52,500 bases of DNA from contig JAIWND010000028.1 in assembly GCA_025330725.1 (NCBI GenBank), positions 1-52,500 on the forward strand, in the 5' to 3' direction. Position 1 is the stretch's first letter; every line of letters begins with the position of its first letter. The DNA is from Chlamydoabsidia padenii. Lineage: Eukaryota; Mucoromycota; Mucoromycetes; Mucorales; Cunninghamellaceae. Below the pieces are notes generated by a model. The model searched no databases. It was given only the letters and a program-made list of their open reading frames with translations, and was not told where the DNA came from. The position numbers and the translations under genes were made by a program. Of the stretch, positions 35,799 to 46,339 are shown piece by piece.

Positions 35799-36922
35799 TC
35801 ATATTTTGCTTTTGCCTGCTTTGCGTTCTGCCCTACGTTTTTCAGACAAATCTATAGCAAAAAAAAAAACAAAAAAACAATCCATTAGTACCTTGTAAAA
35901 TGTATTGCCCCTTCTTTTTTGAAACTTACCCACAAAAGCATTGACAGCTGCTATGGATTCAGGTGAGCGTATACGAGTTGCCACTTTATTCATTTCATCA
36001 TCATTTATCTTGTGGAGTGATGCGCGATCAACATCACGAATCAAAGCCTTGGTCACTTTTATTGCATCCACCGAATAGTGTGTCGCTTCTTCAGCAATCT
36101 TGAGTGTTTCTTGTCCGATTTGATCCTTGGGTATAATTCTACTAACAAATCCACAACCTACCATATCATCAATAGTCATTGTTCGTCCCATTAACTATAG
36201 CAAAAAAAAAAAGAAGATAATTATCAGTAATTTGATATGTCTCTTTCTTTCTTCTTTACCAGCATTTCATTGGCCATAGTGTTACCCATGATCCTAAGAA
36301 CAATAAAGTTATATCATTAACTATGGTTTTTGATTAATTCAACTTACTTTGGAAATGTGTAGGAAGAGCAAGCTTCAGCGGCAAATCCTAGTTTCATAAA
36401 AGGGGTTGTGAAAGTAGAGTCTGGTGTTGCATAAACCAGATCGCAAAGAGCAAGACTTGTGACAGCAAATCCATAGGCAGGTCCATTCACAGCTGCTATC
36501 AATGGTTTTGGGAAATCAATTAATGCAGTAACTAAGAGTCTAAAAGTCAAGTTAGAATCATGGTACCTGCTTTATATATATATATATATGTCAACTTACT
36601 TTAAAGGACTGGAATCCATATTTTCCGCCGGTGAGTCGGTATAGTCAGGCCTTTTGAGTTCTTGTCCAGAAGAATAGAATTTGCCACGTCCTGTCAGTAA
36701 AAACACTTTGACCCTATCATCTTGAGCAGCCCATAAAATAGCATCTTTCCATTCCTAAAAGTAATAAAAGTTGGGTTATCATCCAGTTTACCATTTAGGA
36801 ATCCTTACCGTATAGACTTCATCGTTCAGTGCATTATAGACTTGAGGTCGATTAATAGCACATTCATATACACCAGAAGGATAAAGTATGGTTTCCAAAT
36901 GCTTGAAGGTAGGAGGTGTCAT
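35799..36922 (-). CDS. peroxisomal enoyl-CoA hydratase/isomerase family protein
   Basis: Exons on the minus strand: 36922-36809, 36754-36600, 36539-36348, 36293-36260, 36194-35930 and 35851-35799, giving 270 aa. Crotonase-fold features: [11 protein letters not shown] near the N-terminus, the oxyanion-hole segment [12 protein letters not shown], and [24 protein letters not shown], which carries the second oxyanion NH. The length and the E-containing C-terminal half fit the delta3,delta2-enoyl-CoA isomerase (ECI) branch, which shifts double bonds during beta-oxidation of unsaturated fatty acids, but a hydratase cannot be excluded. It ends KAGKSKI; SKI is a variant of the PTS1 peroxisome signal, so peroxisomal location is inferred. 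Exon 4 is only 34 nt. Confidence 0.85.
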
Positions 36923-37213
36923 TATGAGAGGTAATAAAGCGAAAGAGAAGTACCTTCCCCCTTAAAAAAAAAAAAAAAAAAAGAAAGTGAAATTAAATCC
37001 CACGGGATTTGAAATCAAGCCCTTTAGAGAAAAAGCTGACTACTTGGTACCACAAGCCAAAGACAGTAGAGAGTATGTATATAAACATTTTATTTTATTA
37101 AATACAGCATTAAAAAAAAAGATAGGATAATGATAAAAGTTGGGGATACACTATTTTTACAAATGGGGGATGGGGATGGGGGGAGAGAATATATGTAACA
37201 ATGACAGCATGAA

Positions 37214-38937
37214 TCAAACAGTCTTTGGTTTCTTTTTACAGCTAAGACTAAGTTTGGTTCGTTTTCTTTTCGGAGGAGGTGAAGATTCCTTGTTGAAGGT
37301 TGAAGAAAGGTCGATCAAGGCACCATTGTCGGTAAAAGAATTTATAAAAGGTGTAGGTGAAGTTTCAGTTGTTGAAGTCAAGTCAAAGGTTCGGGTAGAT
37401 GCCTTTTCGAGCGCTAATGATCCAGATGAGATGTTTTCAATATTGGTAGTCAAAGTAATCATAGAATTATCCATCATTGGTGTGAGTGAAGGAGCCTGTG
37501 TGGTGAATTCTTTTACATGTTCTACATCATTACCCAAATTGTTTTGTTGATGTTCTTCAAGACTGTGTTCTTTATCGTCGGCGTTGTTGATGATTGATTC
37601 AGTAGTTTGATTGCCACCTGTTTGTTGTTTCATAGTATCACCACTGTCGCTTGATCCATCAATCCGATTGCCACCTGTTTGTTGTTCCGTAGTATCACCA
37701 CTGTCGCTTGATCTATTATCCTGATTATCGTCAGTTTGCTGTTCCACAGTATCCTCTTTTTTGTTAGATCCATCAATCTGATTATCATCAGTTTGCTGTT
37801 CCATAATATCACCACTGTCGTTTGACCCATTATCCTGATTGTTATTCACTGGTTGATTTCTATTGGAGGTTTCCACTTTTTGATGACGATGACTATGTTC
37901 ATTCCTTGTTACTGCTGACTGTGATGATACTTCGTCTATTGTTTGCTGAGATGCCGTCATTGGTTCAGACCCTGTTTCATTTTTGCGCCGTGATAATGAT
38001 AATTTGGATTTGCGTTTAGGTTTGTTAGTCATGTCGATACTAGAGGATGTTGAATCAGATGTTGTGATAGTACTATCCATTGTAATGGTGCCATTGTTGT
38101 CATCCATGTTACGTTTATCCACTTTTTCATGAGAGGTATCGGTTGCCTAATTTGAATAAAATGTCATTAATACAAGTCTGCTTTAGTATCTCAAAGTACT
38201 TTACCTTTTCCTGACCATCAATAGCATATCTTTTGGTATATTCCTTGGCCTTTTTGGTAAACAAATCATAGTCTTGTTGGTATTCCCGAGCCTAAAAAAC
38301 AAAAACAACCGTTAATGATATAAAAAAAAAGTATACAAGTATTGATTTCCTTACAATATCAGCGTCCAAAGGATCGTCGGGATTAGGTGCACCCATCAAG
38401 GCATGGAGAGAGAGAAGTGTGGTGCGCAGATTCATCGAAGGTTTCCATTGATCGTCTTTGCCCTTTTTCAAAACGTTGGCACAAATACGTCCACTGTCGT
38501 CAATATTAGGATGATAGATGGGTGTGACGAATTTGATCATGGGTGGGTCGAATGGGTATGTTTCTGGTACAGTGATGCCGAGTCGGAAGAGACCACTTTC
38601 GTAGGGTGTGCCAGGCGGTCCATGAAAGTCTACAAGTCAATAAAAAAAAAAAAGAGTCAATATCAAATGTTCTGCTTTTTCATTCTATCAAGTATAGTAC
38701 TTACATGCATCTAGTTGAGTCATATTACCTTCACAAGGATAACATACAATATGAGGAGGAGGATCGCGTTCGAGATCAGCTACAATAAAGAAAAAAAAAA
38801 AAAAAAAGACAGATCATGGAGTCCGGATTGGTAGTTAGTAAACAGTAAAGCACATAGTGTTTAGCAAAATACCAGAACATTAATGTTTCATTACCTAGTT
38901 CTTTACTCATTCGACTTAAAAAAGTTCGTGAGGCCAT
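37214..38937 (-). CDS. UBE2T: UBE2T-like ubiquitin-conjugating enzyme with long repetitive tail
   Basis: Exons on the minus strand: 38937-38895, 38779-38705, 38629-38355, 38291-38205 and 38146-37214, giving 470 aa. The first 150 residues are a UBC domain with HPN at about 79-81 and the active Cys at about 89 in GRICANVL. The N-terminus (SRMSKELADLERDPPP), TPIYHPNIDDSGRIC, and MGAPNPDDPLDADI resemble human UBE2T (FANCT), the E2 that works with FANCL to monoubiquitinate FANCD2/FANCI in crosslink repair; this assignment is by remembered similarity. The last 310 residues are a polar, acidic tail with four 19-residue repeats and two basic KLSLS motifs. Human UBE2T has only a short tail. Whether a Fanconi pathway exists in this organism is not shown here. 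Confidence 0.75.
37607..37834. repeat. four tandem 57-bp repeats within the UBE2T-like coding sequence
   Basis: On the minus strand they encode four 19-residue units of the form NGSNDSGDIMEQQTDDNQI, with the EQQT core nearly invariant (KQQT in the last). In-frame expansion is implied because the unit is a multiple of three. Confidence 0.9.
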
Positions 38938-39608
38938 GTTTAGATTGATTTATGTTGAAGAAGAAAGGAAGGCAAAGACTCGCTCCCCCGACCTTTTTCT
39001 TTTGATTCTCCGTCGGCGTTTGAAAATTCTTTTAGTAACTTGCAGCAGAGTCAACTTACCCCTCTCAATATATCTAACAGGCAATGAAGGATATCTTTGT
39101 CAAGAGCAGATTACAACCAATCAAGTACATTATCAAAAATTTATCACTATCAAAGGTGACTTGGTTCGTGGTGTACTACTTTATTAACCTCTTCAGCGCT
39201 CTCACTGAGAAGGGTGCATAAGCGGGGTTTGAATATTTCATCATTCAATTCAAAAGGATCATCTCATCCAAACTTGCATGAATTTGAGATCTATTTTCAG
39301 AATTGTCTTCACATATTCAAGTGAAATCAATGTTAGTAGTGCCTGAATACATTGATGTGATCTTGGCTATAAGAATGTGTATTGCATATATTGAGTGATA
39401 CGGCGGGGTTAAATATCGGCCATTTTAGTCGCTCCTCACCAAAAAAAAGTCATTTAGATACAATATATATTATATAATACTTTATTAATTTGATAGGAGG
39501 AATACAATATAATACATAGATAAAACTAAACTAAACATACTATATGATACAAAGATTATATACAAGGAGTAGAGGTAATACAAATTGCCATGTAAGCAAC
39601 CAAAGTGT
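38938..39608. other. upstream region of the UBE2T-like gene
   Basis: An 84-codon frame on the plus strand (38936-39187) has no family resemblance and probably arises by chance. AATAAA-like signals for the downstream minus-strand gene lie near 39480. Otherwise nothing is seen. Confidence 0.45.
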
Positions 39609-40838
39609 TCATTTGATGGCGGAAGAGTCCTTTATCTTTTCACAATGATTATGAGCCGAAGTAAAAGGTTTAGGACGACGCACAATAGCGACCTTTGGAT
39701 TGATTGTTGTTGATCTTTTCTTGCTATTGCCAGAAACCATTCTCCGAGAAGATCCTGATAATAGCATACCCTGGGATGACATGGGTTGAGCTGGATAGTC
39801 GATTTCTTCAAGTGATGTTGGCCAAATCAAACTGGTACTTGTTGAAGAACTAGTCTTGTCGTTGATATCATCAGATAGATTAGAAGAGCGACGTAATTTG
39901 GCTCGTAGTGCTTCCATCACCGTGCCATGATCGAGATGGGTTGGTCGATTTGATGGATCTTGTTGACTGGATCGATTCTTCTTCTTTCCTGGTGGTATCA
40001 CAGGTCGACGATGAGAGCGTGTTCGAGACAAGGTTCGTTTACATGAGCTTTTTGTTGATGGCATGTTGTTTCCTGTTGTGACAGAGTTGGTACTAGGTAG
40101 TTCAGGAGAAGAAGTGGATGATATGGTCAAATCAGCAAAAGGGGCATTTAATGAGGTACTTGGTAAAGGTGATGGTGGTTGGTAATAAGAAGTGGTCGGT
40201 GATGGTGGAGTTTGGTCAAAGTGATGAATAGGGACAGTCATGGGTGTCATCATGTTGATGTTGTTATCAGGATGAAACGACAGCCAGTCAGGAATCACTT
40301 CAGCAGATGATACAGCCAATGATCCTAATGTAACAAACAAAATGATAATTATCAATTAATAAATGATCAATGTCAACAATGTGATTTCCCTTTTTTACCT
40401 ACCTAATGAGCCACAGAGGAATTCATTAGTGAAGGTCGTTGGATCACTGTATTGTTTTTGTTGTGCATAGCCAAGGTCAAGATATTTGCTTTGTAATCGG
40501 GCTTCTTCTGTGCACCGTACCTCTTCAGCTGCACGTCGCTAAGGATTATATGATAAAAAGTGAGTCAAGATCACACAACATTTTTATTTTATTTTAAATT
40601 TTACCTTATCTTCTTCCGTCTTGGCCTTTAGTATATGTTTAAGTAGCTCAGTATCATGCTTGTAGATTTTAAGAATATCATCCACTGAAATGTCGTTTAA
40701 TCTATTAGTTGTCGGTCGGTTTTCATAGTCGTGTTGTTCTTGTGAGGTGGTAGATAGTAGAGTATGATCATGCAAAGAGGCAGTACTTGTATTATTTGAC
40801 CATATACCAGGCAGTTCTTCCACTTCTTGTGGCAACAT
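39609..40838 (-). CDS. hypothetical protein with conserved-looking helical N-terminal segment
   Basis: Exons on the minus strand: 40838-40605, 40538-40403 and 40324-39609, giving 361 aa. Residues about 45-100 form a charged helical or coiled-coil stretch (LNDISVDDILKIYKHDTELL, then AKTEEDKRRAAEEVRCTEEARLQ across the first splice junction). The rest is disordered: Pro/Ser-rich, then a basic region (KRTLSRTRSHRRP; RPTHLDHGTVMEALRAKLRR) and a short VAIVRRPKPF near the end. No signal peptide or membrane segment. I do not recognise the family; the layout (short helical dimer, basic disordered tail) would suit a regulatory or scaffold protein, but that is only an impression. Both introns have consensus sites and close phase. 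Confidence 0.65.
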
Positions 40839-41075
40839 GACAAGAGAATAGTAATGAGGAGAAGGAAGAAGAAGTAGAAGAAGAGAGAGAGAGAAAAAAA
40901 AAAAAAAAAAGGGGGGGGGGCGCTAATTTAACTGTTCAAATGGTTGCACGAAAACCTACTTGAAATAATTTCAAATCCCGACCCGCCTCTGTCTTTTTTT
41001 TTTTTTTTTTTCATTGCTCGGTTTGAAAATTTTTTGTCTCTTTCTTTTCTTATTTTTTTATTTGCACTGAACGTA

Positions 41076-43222
41076 ATGTCTATACAGGAAACGATTCAAG
41101 ATCCTCTTTCCGTTGTATCACAACTGTTTGGTAAGTAGCGCTTAAAGGAGTATGAATGACTTTAGATTTACTTGATTCATTTTAATAGACACCCACCTGA
41201 AGGCTAACTCGGCCTCACCTTTGGACTTTGATCCCTCTTCCCACTTTGCCACTGTCTTTAAAGATCAACAAGATCTACTAAAGGTAAGACACGATGATTG
41301 TATTGAAAGTTTACTTGAACTAAATTGTTTTACTTTCGTTTATCAATAGGTTCCTTCACTTAACCACGTACCAGCCACCTCACTCAAAAAGAATAGCCTT
41401 GTCAGATTCCGCTGTATGCTTCAGGATACTGGATTAGGACAAGAAATGTTTATCAGCACTTACAGAAAGCATGAAAATGGAATTGACAAGAATTTGTGTT
41501 ACCGTTATACTGATGATCTTGTGGACATGGATGTAAGTCATTTATATATACACTCACACAGCCTATTTATATTATCTTTCTTTCTTTTTTTATTTTTTAT
41601 ATGTTTATAAATAGATGAATCAAGATGATATGATCCCAAATCAGCATCTCAGTGAACGAAGTAGTGTATATTGTGTCTCTCCTCCTGGTGAAACTCATTG
41701 GGTAAAAGAATACTCTAAATCCACCTCTGGTAAGAATAAAAGTGGAAATCAAATGAGAGTAATACTCACATACTTTTACTTTATTAGATGTAGTAGAAAC
41801 TATGAACAATTTGAACCTACAGGAAACTTCACCTTCATCATCATTCACCCTACAACAGAAATTCCCATTACCTGGCACTGATCACATTGCCGCCATAGTC
41901 AAGTTTTATGATGATACGGATTCTCTTCGGGTGGGACAATTGGTGGATATCATTGGTGTGTTGGGTACTAGAACGAATGAAAATTTGGATGTGACCGTAG
42001 ATGAACAAGAACTCTTTGATTCACACCTGACACAACAATACAAGGATACAACTGTAGTACACGCCATTACTTACAGCATAGTACAAGGGAATATGGAAAC
42101 ACCTTTTTATACAAACACCCAATTGGATGATACTTTGGTTCAATCTCAGGATATTCGGGGACACTTGATTGATTACATTGCAACATGTTTTGGTGATGAT
42201 AAACTGGTGGCGGAATATGTACTTTTACAGTTATTATCTAAAGTGTAAGTATCTGATATACTAGTATATCATGAATCACTGACTGACTTGCTTTATATAG
42301 ATCTTCCCAAAGACATGGCCTGAAAATTGGTCAATTTTGTCTTAATATCACCAACTTTCAACCTACAACAACAACAACAACAACTAGTACCACTTCCAAC
42401 ACTAATATTCAACCAATCATAGATATGGTGTCAAATCTTGTTCTTCATCAAGTGTTTATTCCACTCACACTTGATACTCTCAACAAATCACGATTCTCAC
42501 CACAAAGCATCAATGAAGATCTTCTCTCGGGCGTATTACAATTGGTCCCAGGTACACATATTCTCGTGGATGAATCTGAATTGTCTGAAGGCCAACTGGG
42601 TGATACTGGTGTCCGTAATATGCAAGCCTTGATGAATGCCATTCAACACCAAACTCTTACCTATGGATTCCCTTATAGTCAATTCAACTTTGATGTCGAT
42701 CTCGCTTTTATTACTTTATCCACCAGGAAATCATTACTACCTGTAAGTCAGATCCAAAAAAAAAAAAAAAGGACATTCTAACTTTTTTGTGCTTTTGTGT
42801 ATATAGAATCATTGTACCATTGTTATGAAACCAACCTATCCTTTGGACCAGACCCAACCAGAGAATCGATCATCACCAAAAAGACAACAATTGGATGTGT
42901 TTAGGATGTTTATACAAGCTTCAAGGCATGCGTCATATGAAATTCCCGAAGACATCTCTCAGGTAAGTAAGCATGAACTACTTACTCGATTCCTTCTCAT
43001 TCTTCTTCTTCTTCTTCTTCCCAATAGTATATCCAAGATGATTTTGTAAAGGAACGGAAAAAAGCTGCCGATCAACAATTGCCACTACCAAGTCAAGAAG
43101 ATTTAATGTTGCGCATGAATCTTTGTCGACTGGTGGCTCTATCCTTTGGCCAACACACCTTGACGAAAGACATTTATGATTACACCGTACGACTGGATCA
43201 ACTTCGAAAATCAAGAATGTAA
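41076..43222 (+). CDS. MCMBP: mini-chromosome maintenance complex-binding protein (MCMBP)
   Basis: Exons: 41076-41130, 41189-41283, 41350-41532, 41615-41729, 41788-42244, 42301-42742, 42807-42962 and 43028-43222, giving 565 aa. MCMBP binds MCM3-7, acting in MCM assembly, supply and unloading after replication (ETG1 in plants). Family features in order: DPLSVVSQLF at the N-terminus; VPSLNHVPATSLKKNSLVRFRCMLQD; VYCVSPPGETHWVKE; FPLPGTDHIAAIVKFYDD; the AAA-like core with LLSGVLQLVPGTHILVDE (Walker B-like) and EGQLGDTGVRNMQAL; and the C-terminal helical part ending RLDQLRKSRM. A Thr-rich run from ACA repeats (about 42365-42400) is a local expansion. Every junction keeps phase. It is convergent with the GTPase gene downstream. 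Confidence 0.93.
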
Positions 43223-43805
43223 ACCTCTTTTAATCACCAACATAGTTTGGATTAGTTATAGCCTTGTCTTTTATCGTAATAAAACGTACTCTATTGTTAT
43301 TTGAACCCATCTTGTCTTTTATTGTGTTACCAACCACCGTAAAAGAAAAACTTTTTTACATCCCGACTTTATGATTTTCATTTCCAGATTTGATCTTGTT
43401 TGTGCAAAAAAAAAGGACGAATGTATTCGCGTAAAAATAGTACTGATGCCTTCTAGTGGGTACCCATAAAGAATCAGTCTGGATGCAAAAAAAAAATTGC
43501 AACCAAGTCGATTCATGGGTGGAAGATACCAATGTGGAGAACGAATAATATGTACGTTTATCTGAGATCATTCCAATTGAAAAGCAGCGCACAAGAAGCC
43601 CGACGGGGTCGAAGCCACACACACCACTCAGAAGAAGAACGCCTGTGGGTAATATAGAATCCGTCAAAGTGGTTAGATTCAAACTACTCTTCAAGGTCCG
43701 TTGCAACATGAATAAATTGTGGGATACATTTTTAAAAGTCTTTTTATTATAATTAAGGGTCCTAATACTATTCTAAATCTATTAACCTATTGTCTATTTT
43801 TGATA
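43223..43805. other. convergent 3' spacer (MCMBP / GTPase)
   Basis: AATAAA-like signal at about 43279 for MCMBP. Other frames here are short and unsupported. Confidence 0.5.
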
Positions 43806-45976
43806 TTAAAGGAGAAGTTTTCCATTGATCTTGTCCACCAGTTTTGTAATACTGCCCAAGCATTTAAAAGTTCCTTCCATAAAAAGGAACTGAGCACCCA
43901 GTCGCAGGTATTCAGGATCCCCCAGGAATTGAAAGACACATGTACCTTGTTGTCCCGATGTCAATATATCGTCTTGTGCTGCTTCGTCTTTATGGATCGC
44001 CACCACCCTTGCCAGTTGTCGAATGAACCCCGATCGCACTGTGCCACAAGTACCTGGCTTGAGTCCCGTGGCATGATGTAAAACAATCACCGTGGCTTCA
44101 AATGTCGTATAGCTTGCTGGATCAGTGGTTGCCAATAACACCATACCCTTTTTGATCTTGCCCCATTCTTGTTCCTGGGATGACAGTTCGATGGCCAAGG
44201 AGGCGGTTTGACCATAATGGACATAATGAGTGGGCACACGATGCCGATGGATGGATACCACAGTTGCTTGTATAAAATCTCCTTGACTGTTCGGCCCTAG
44301 AGCAAACGTACGCTGTGTGTCGTTAATATTGATCCGCCCTTGTCGTAACATACCACCCACAACAACACCAATATCAGGAAGGGTATAGACTTGTTCGATT
44401 TGGAATTCCGCAGGTTCTTCAAGTAGACTTTGGGAGGAGAGCATGGTTGTGTTCTTGTGTCGGCATGGTTTAGGCAGAGCATTCAAGAACTGATGGATCA
44501 GGTTCATATGAGCACCTGTTACATTTGATACAAGAAATATAGGCACTGTTGTTGAGTTTTCCCCCATCGTAGTGGCAATATCATCAATGTCAGTGTTATT
44601 GTTGTTGTCGGAAGGTGAGATCACAATAGGCAGGCGGTGTTGATTTCGTACACCAGATACAGAGGATAAGAATGACTTTAGAGTATAAAGGCAACGTTGT
44701 ATTTGATCCGTAGTGGCTATATCAATCTTGGTCACCACCACACAGAGAGGGACATCTAACATAAACACCAATGAGACATGTTCCCGGGTCATATCCGTGA
44801 GCACCAAATAACTTGATGTTGCAGGCACCACCAGCATGGCATAATCAGGAGCATACCCAGTAAGAGCAGAGATGGTCGTCCGGAAGTATTTAGTATGGCC
44901 ACACGTATCCAAAAAGGTCACCACTTTGCTACTTGAAGCACATATTTGTTCCCAAGAGGTTGTTTCTAGATCATCATTATCATTGTAAAGAAAGTCACCG
45001 ATCGTGTCGTTACCACCACCACCATCAGAAGAAAAAGAAGAAGAAGAAGCGCTGTTTACCAAGACACCGTCACCCGTGTAGCCGATCATTTCATGAGCAA
45101 TACAGGATGTGTTCCCAGTTTCGATTTCGTGAGGATGGCGTAAAAGACTGATGCGTGCTGTACCATGACCAGTATCCTTTATCCCATGACTGATGTGTGC
45201 AAGGAATGTTGATTTGCCGCTACCCGTATCACCAACAATTGCCACCCGAATATCCGTATAACTTGGTAAATCGATAGATGTTCTTTGTCGTACCATGGCT
45301 TCAATGACACATCGTTCTTCTTCGTTTTCTTCTTGTTGCTGTTGTTGTTTATGGTTACCATTGCTGTCCAAATAGTAGTCCTGCTTCTTTTTCCCACCAT
45401 TCATTTGTTTGTAGTTCTTCTTTGGATCCTCCATCGATTTGTTGATTTTCAGTTCACGGACAATCGATACTTCAGCGTTTAATGCTTCTGCCATACGTCG
45501 TAAAGTATCCAAAGTTGCCGACATATCTTGGTCCGATAGTCCTATATTTACACAAAAGTCAAGTTAGTATAAAGCATTCAAGTAAATATCCGAAAGAGTA
45601 GTTATTACCAGTGAGTGTTCCATCATCGTTGACACCTAATTCGTAGAGTGCTTGCCCTTTACCTTCAGTCAACCTATTGTATAATTAAGTGGACAAGATG
45701 AGTATACAATCATACAATGATAAGATTGTTTTGCCTTATAAATTACCTCCACTTTAGTTGAGTTATCAAATGTTCCATACGCACCTCTGAAGGGTCCACT
45801 AATTTAAACTAGAAGAAGAAGAAGAAGAAGGGTTAGTTTGGCTTTTTTGTGCAGTTTTATGTTTTTACCTTGTATTCAATGTTTCCTTGGTGGTCAACTT
45901 CTGGAGGCAAACAGCCCATAGTTTCTTGATATTGCCATAAGTCCTTTAACGCTTGCTTTTTATTATTACTCTGCAT
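43806..45976 (-). CDS. GTPBP1/2-type translational GTPase-like protein
   Basis: Exons on the minus strand: 45976-45869, 45808-45747, 45673-45609 and 45541-43806, giving 656 aa. The family resembles elongation factors; animal GTPBP1 acts in mRNA decay and in rescue of stalled or slow ribosomes. The leading region (QLKWRLTEGKGQALYELGVNDDGTLTG) matches the conserved segment before the G domain. G motifs: GDTGSGKST at 182-190, DTCGHTKY (DxxG, G3) and VVTKID (G4). The C-terminal beta-barrel part includes DIGVVVGGMLRQGRI and, near the end, GLKPGTCGTVRSGF and LGAQFLFMEG. Insertions of poly-Gln/Glu (about 143-155) and poly-Ser/Gly interrupt the G domain. The start at 45976 opens MQSNNKKQ; the nearby upstream ATG is out of frame and stops after seven codons. 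Confidence 0.88.
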
Positions 45977-46339
45977 AACGTAGCTGCATAAAAAAAAGAT
46001 ATATCAGCAAGAATGGTTATATCAGTTTACATGTTCATGATTATCCAAAGTCAAGCAGCTACTTACACGAGTCATATAGTTGAAGTGTATTGTCAAAAGA
46101 TTATATAAGGGTTTATTTTTCAATAAGTATCTATCATGAGACAAAAAAAGAGGTGTAAAAAGTAAAAAGAGAGAGAGAAGAAAAAGAAAGAATGAATTCC
46201 CCTTCCCTAATATACAAAAACTGCGGGTGAAAATGAATCAGGATGAGTCGGCGGTTCAACGGCTGGGTTTGAAATTAAATGTCAGGAATCCCAATTTCTG
46301 ATTCTCCTTTTTTCTTTCACTTCCTTCATCACACCAGAC
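45977..46339. promoter_or_regulatory. divergent promoter region (GTPase / CAS1-like)
   Basis: 363 bp separate two divergent start codons. A short upstream open frame (ATG plus six codons) precedes the GTPase start on the minus strand. No clear TATA box; CT-rich leader before 46340. Confidence 0.4.

Noticed and set aside
38936..39187. 83-codon frame on the plus strand starting at the UBE2T-like start region
   Set aside because: Overlaps the promoter of the minus-strand gene, has no family resemblance and no splice or promoter evidence.
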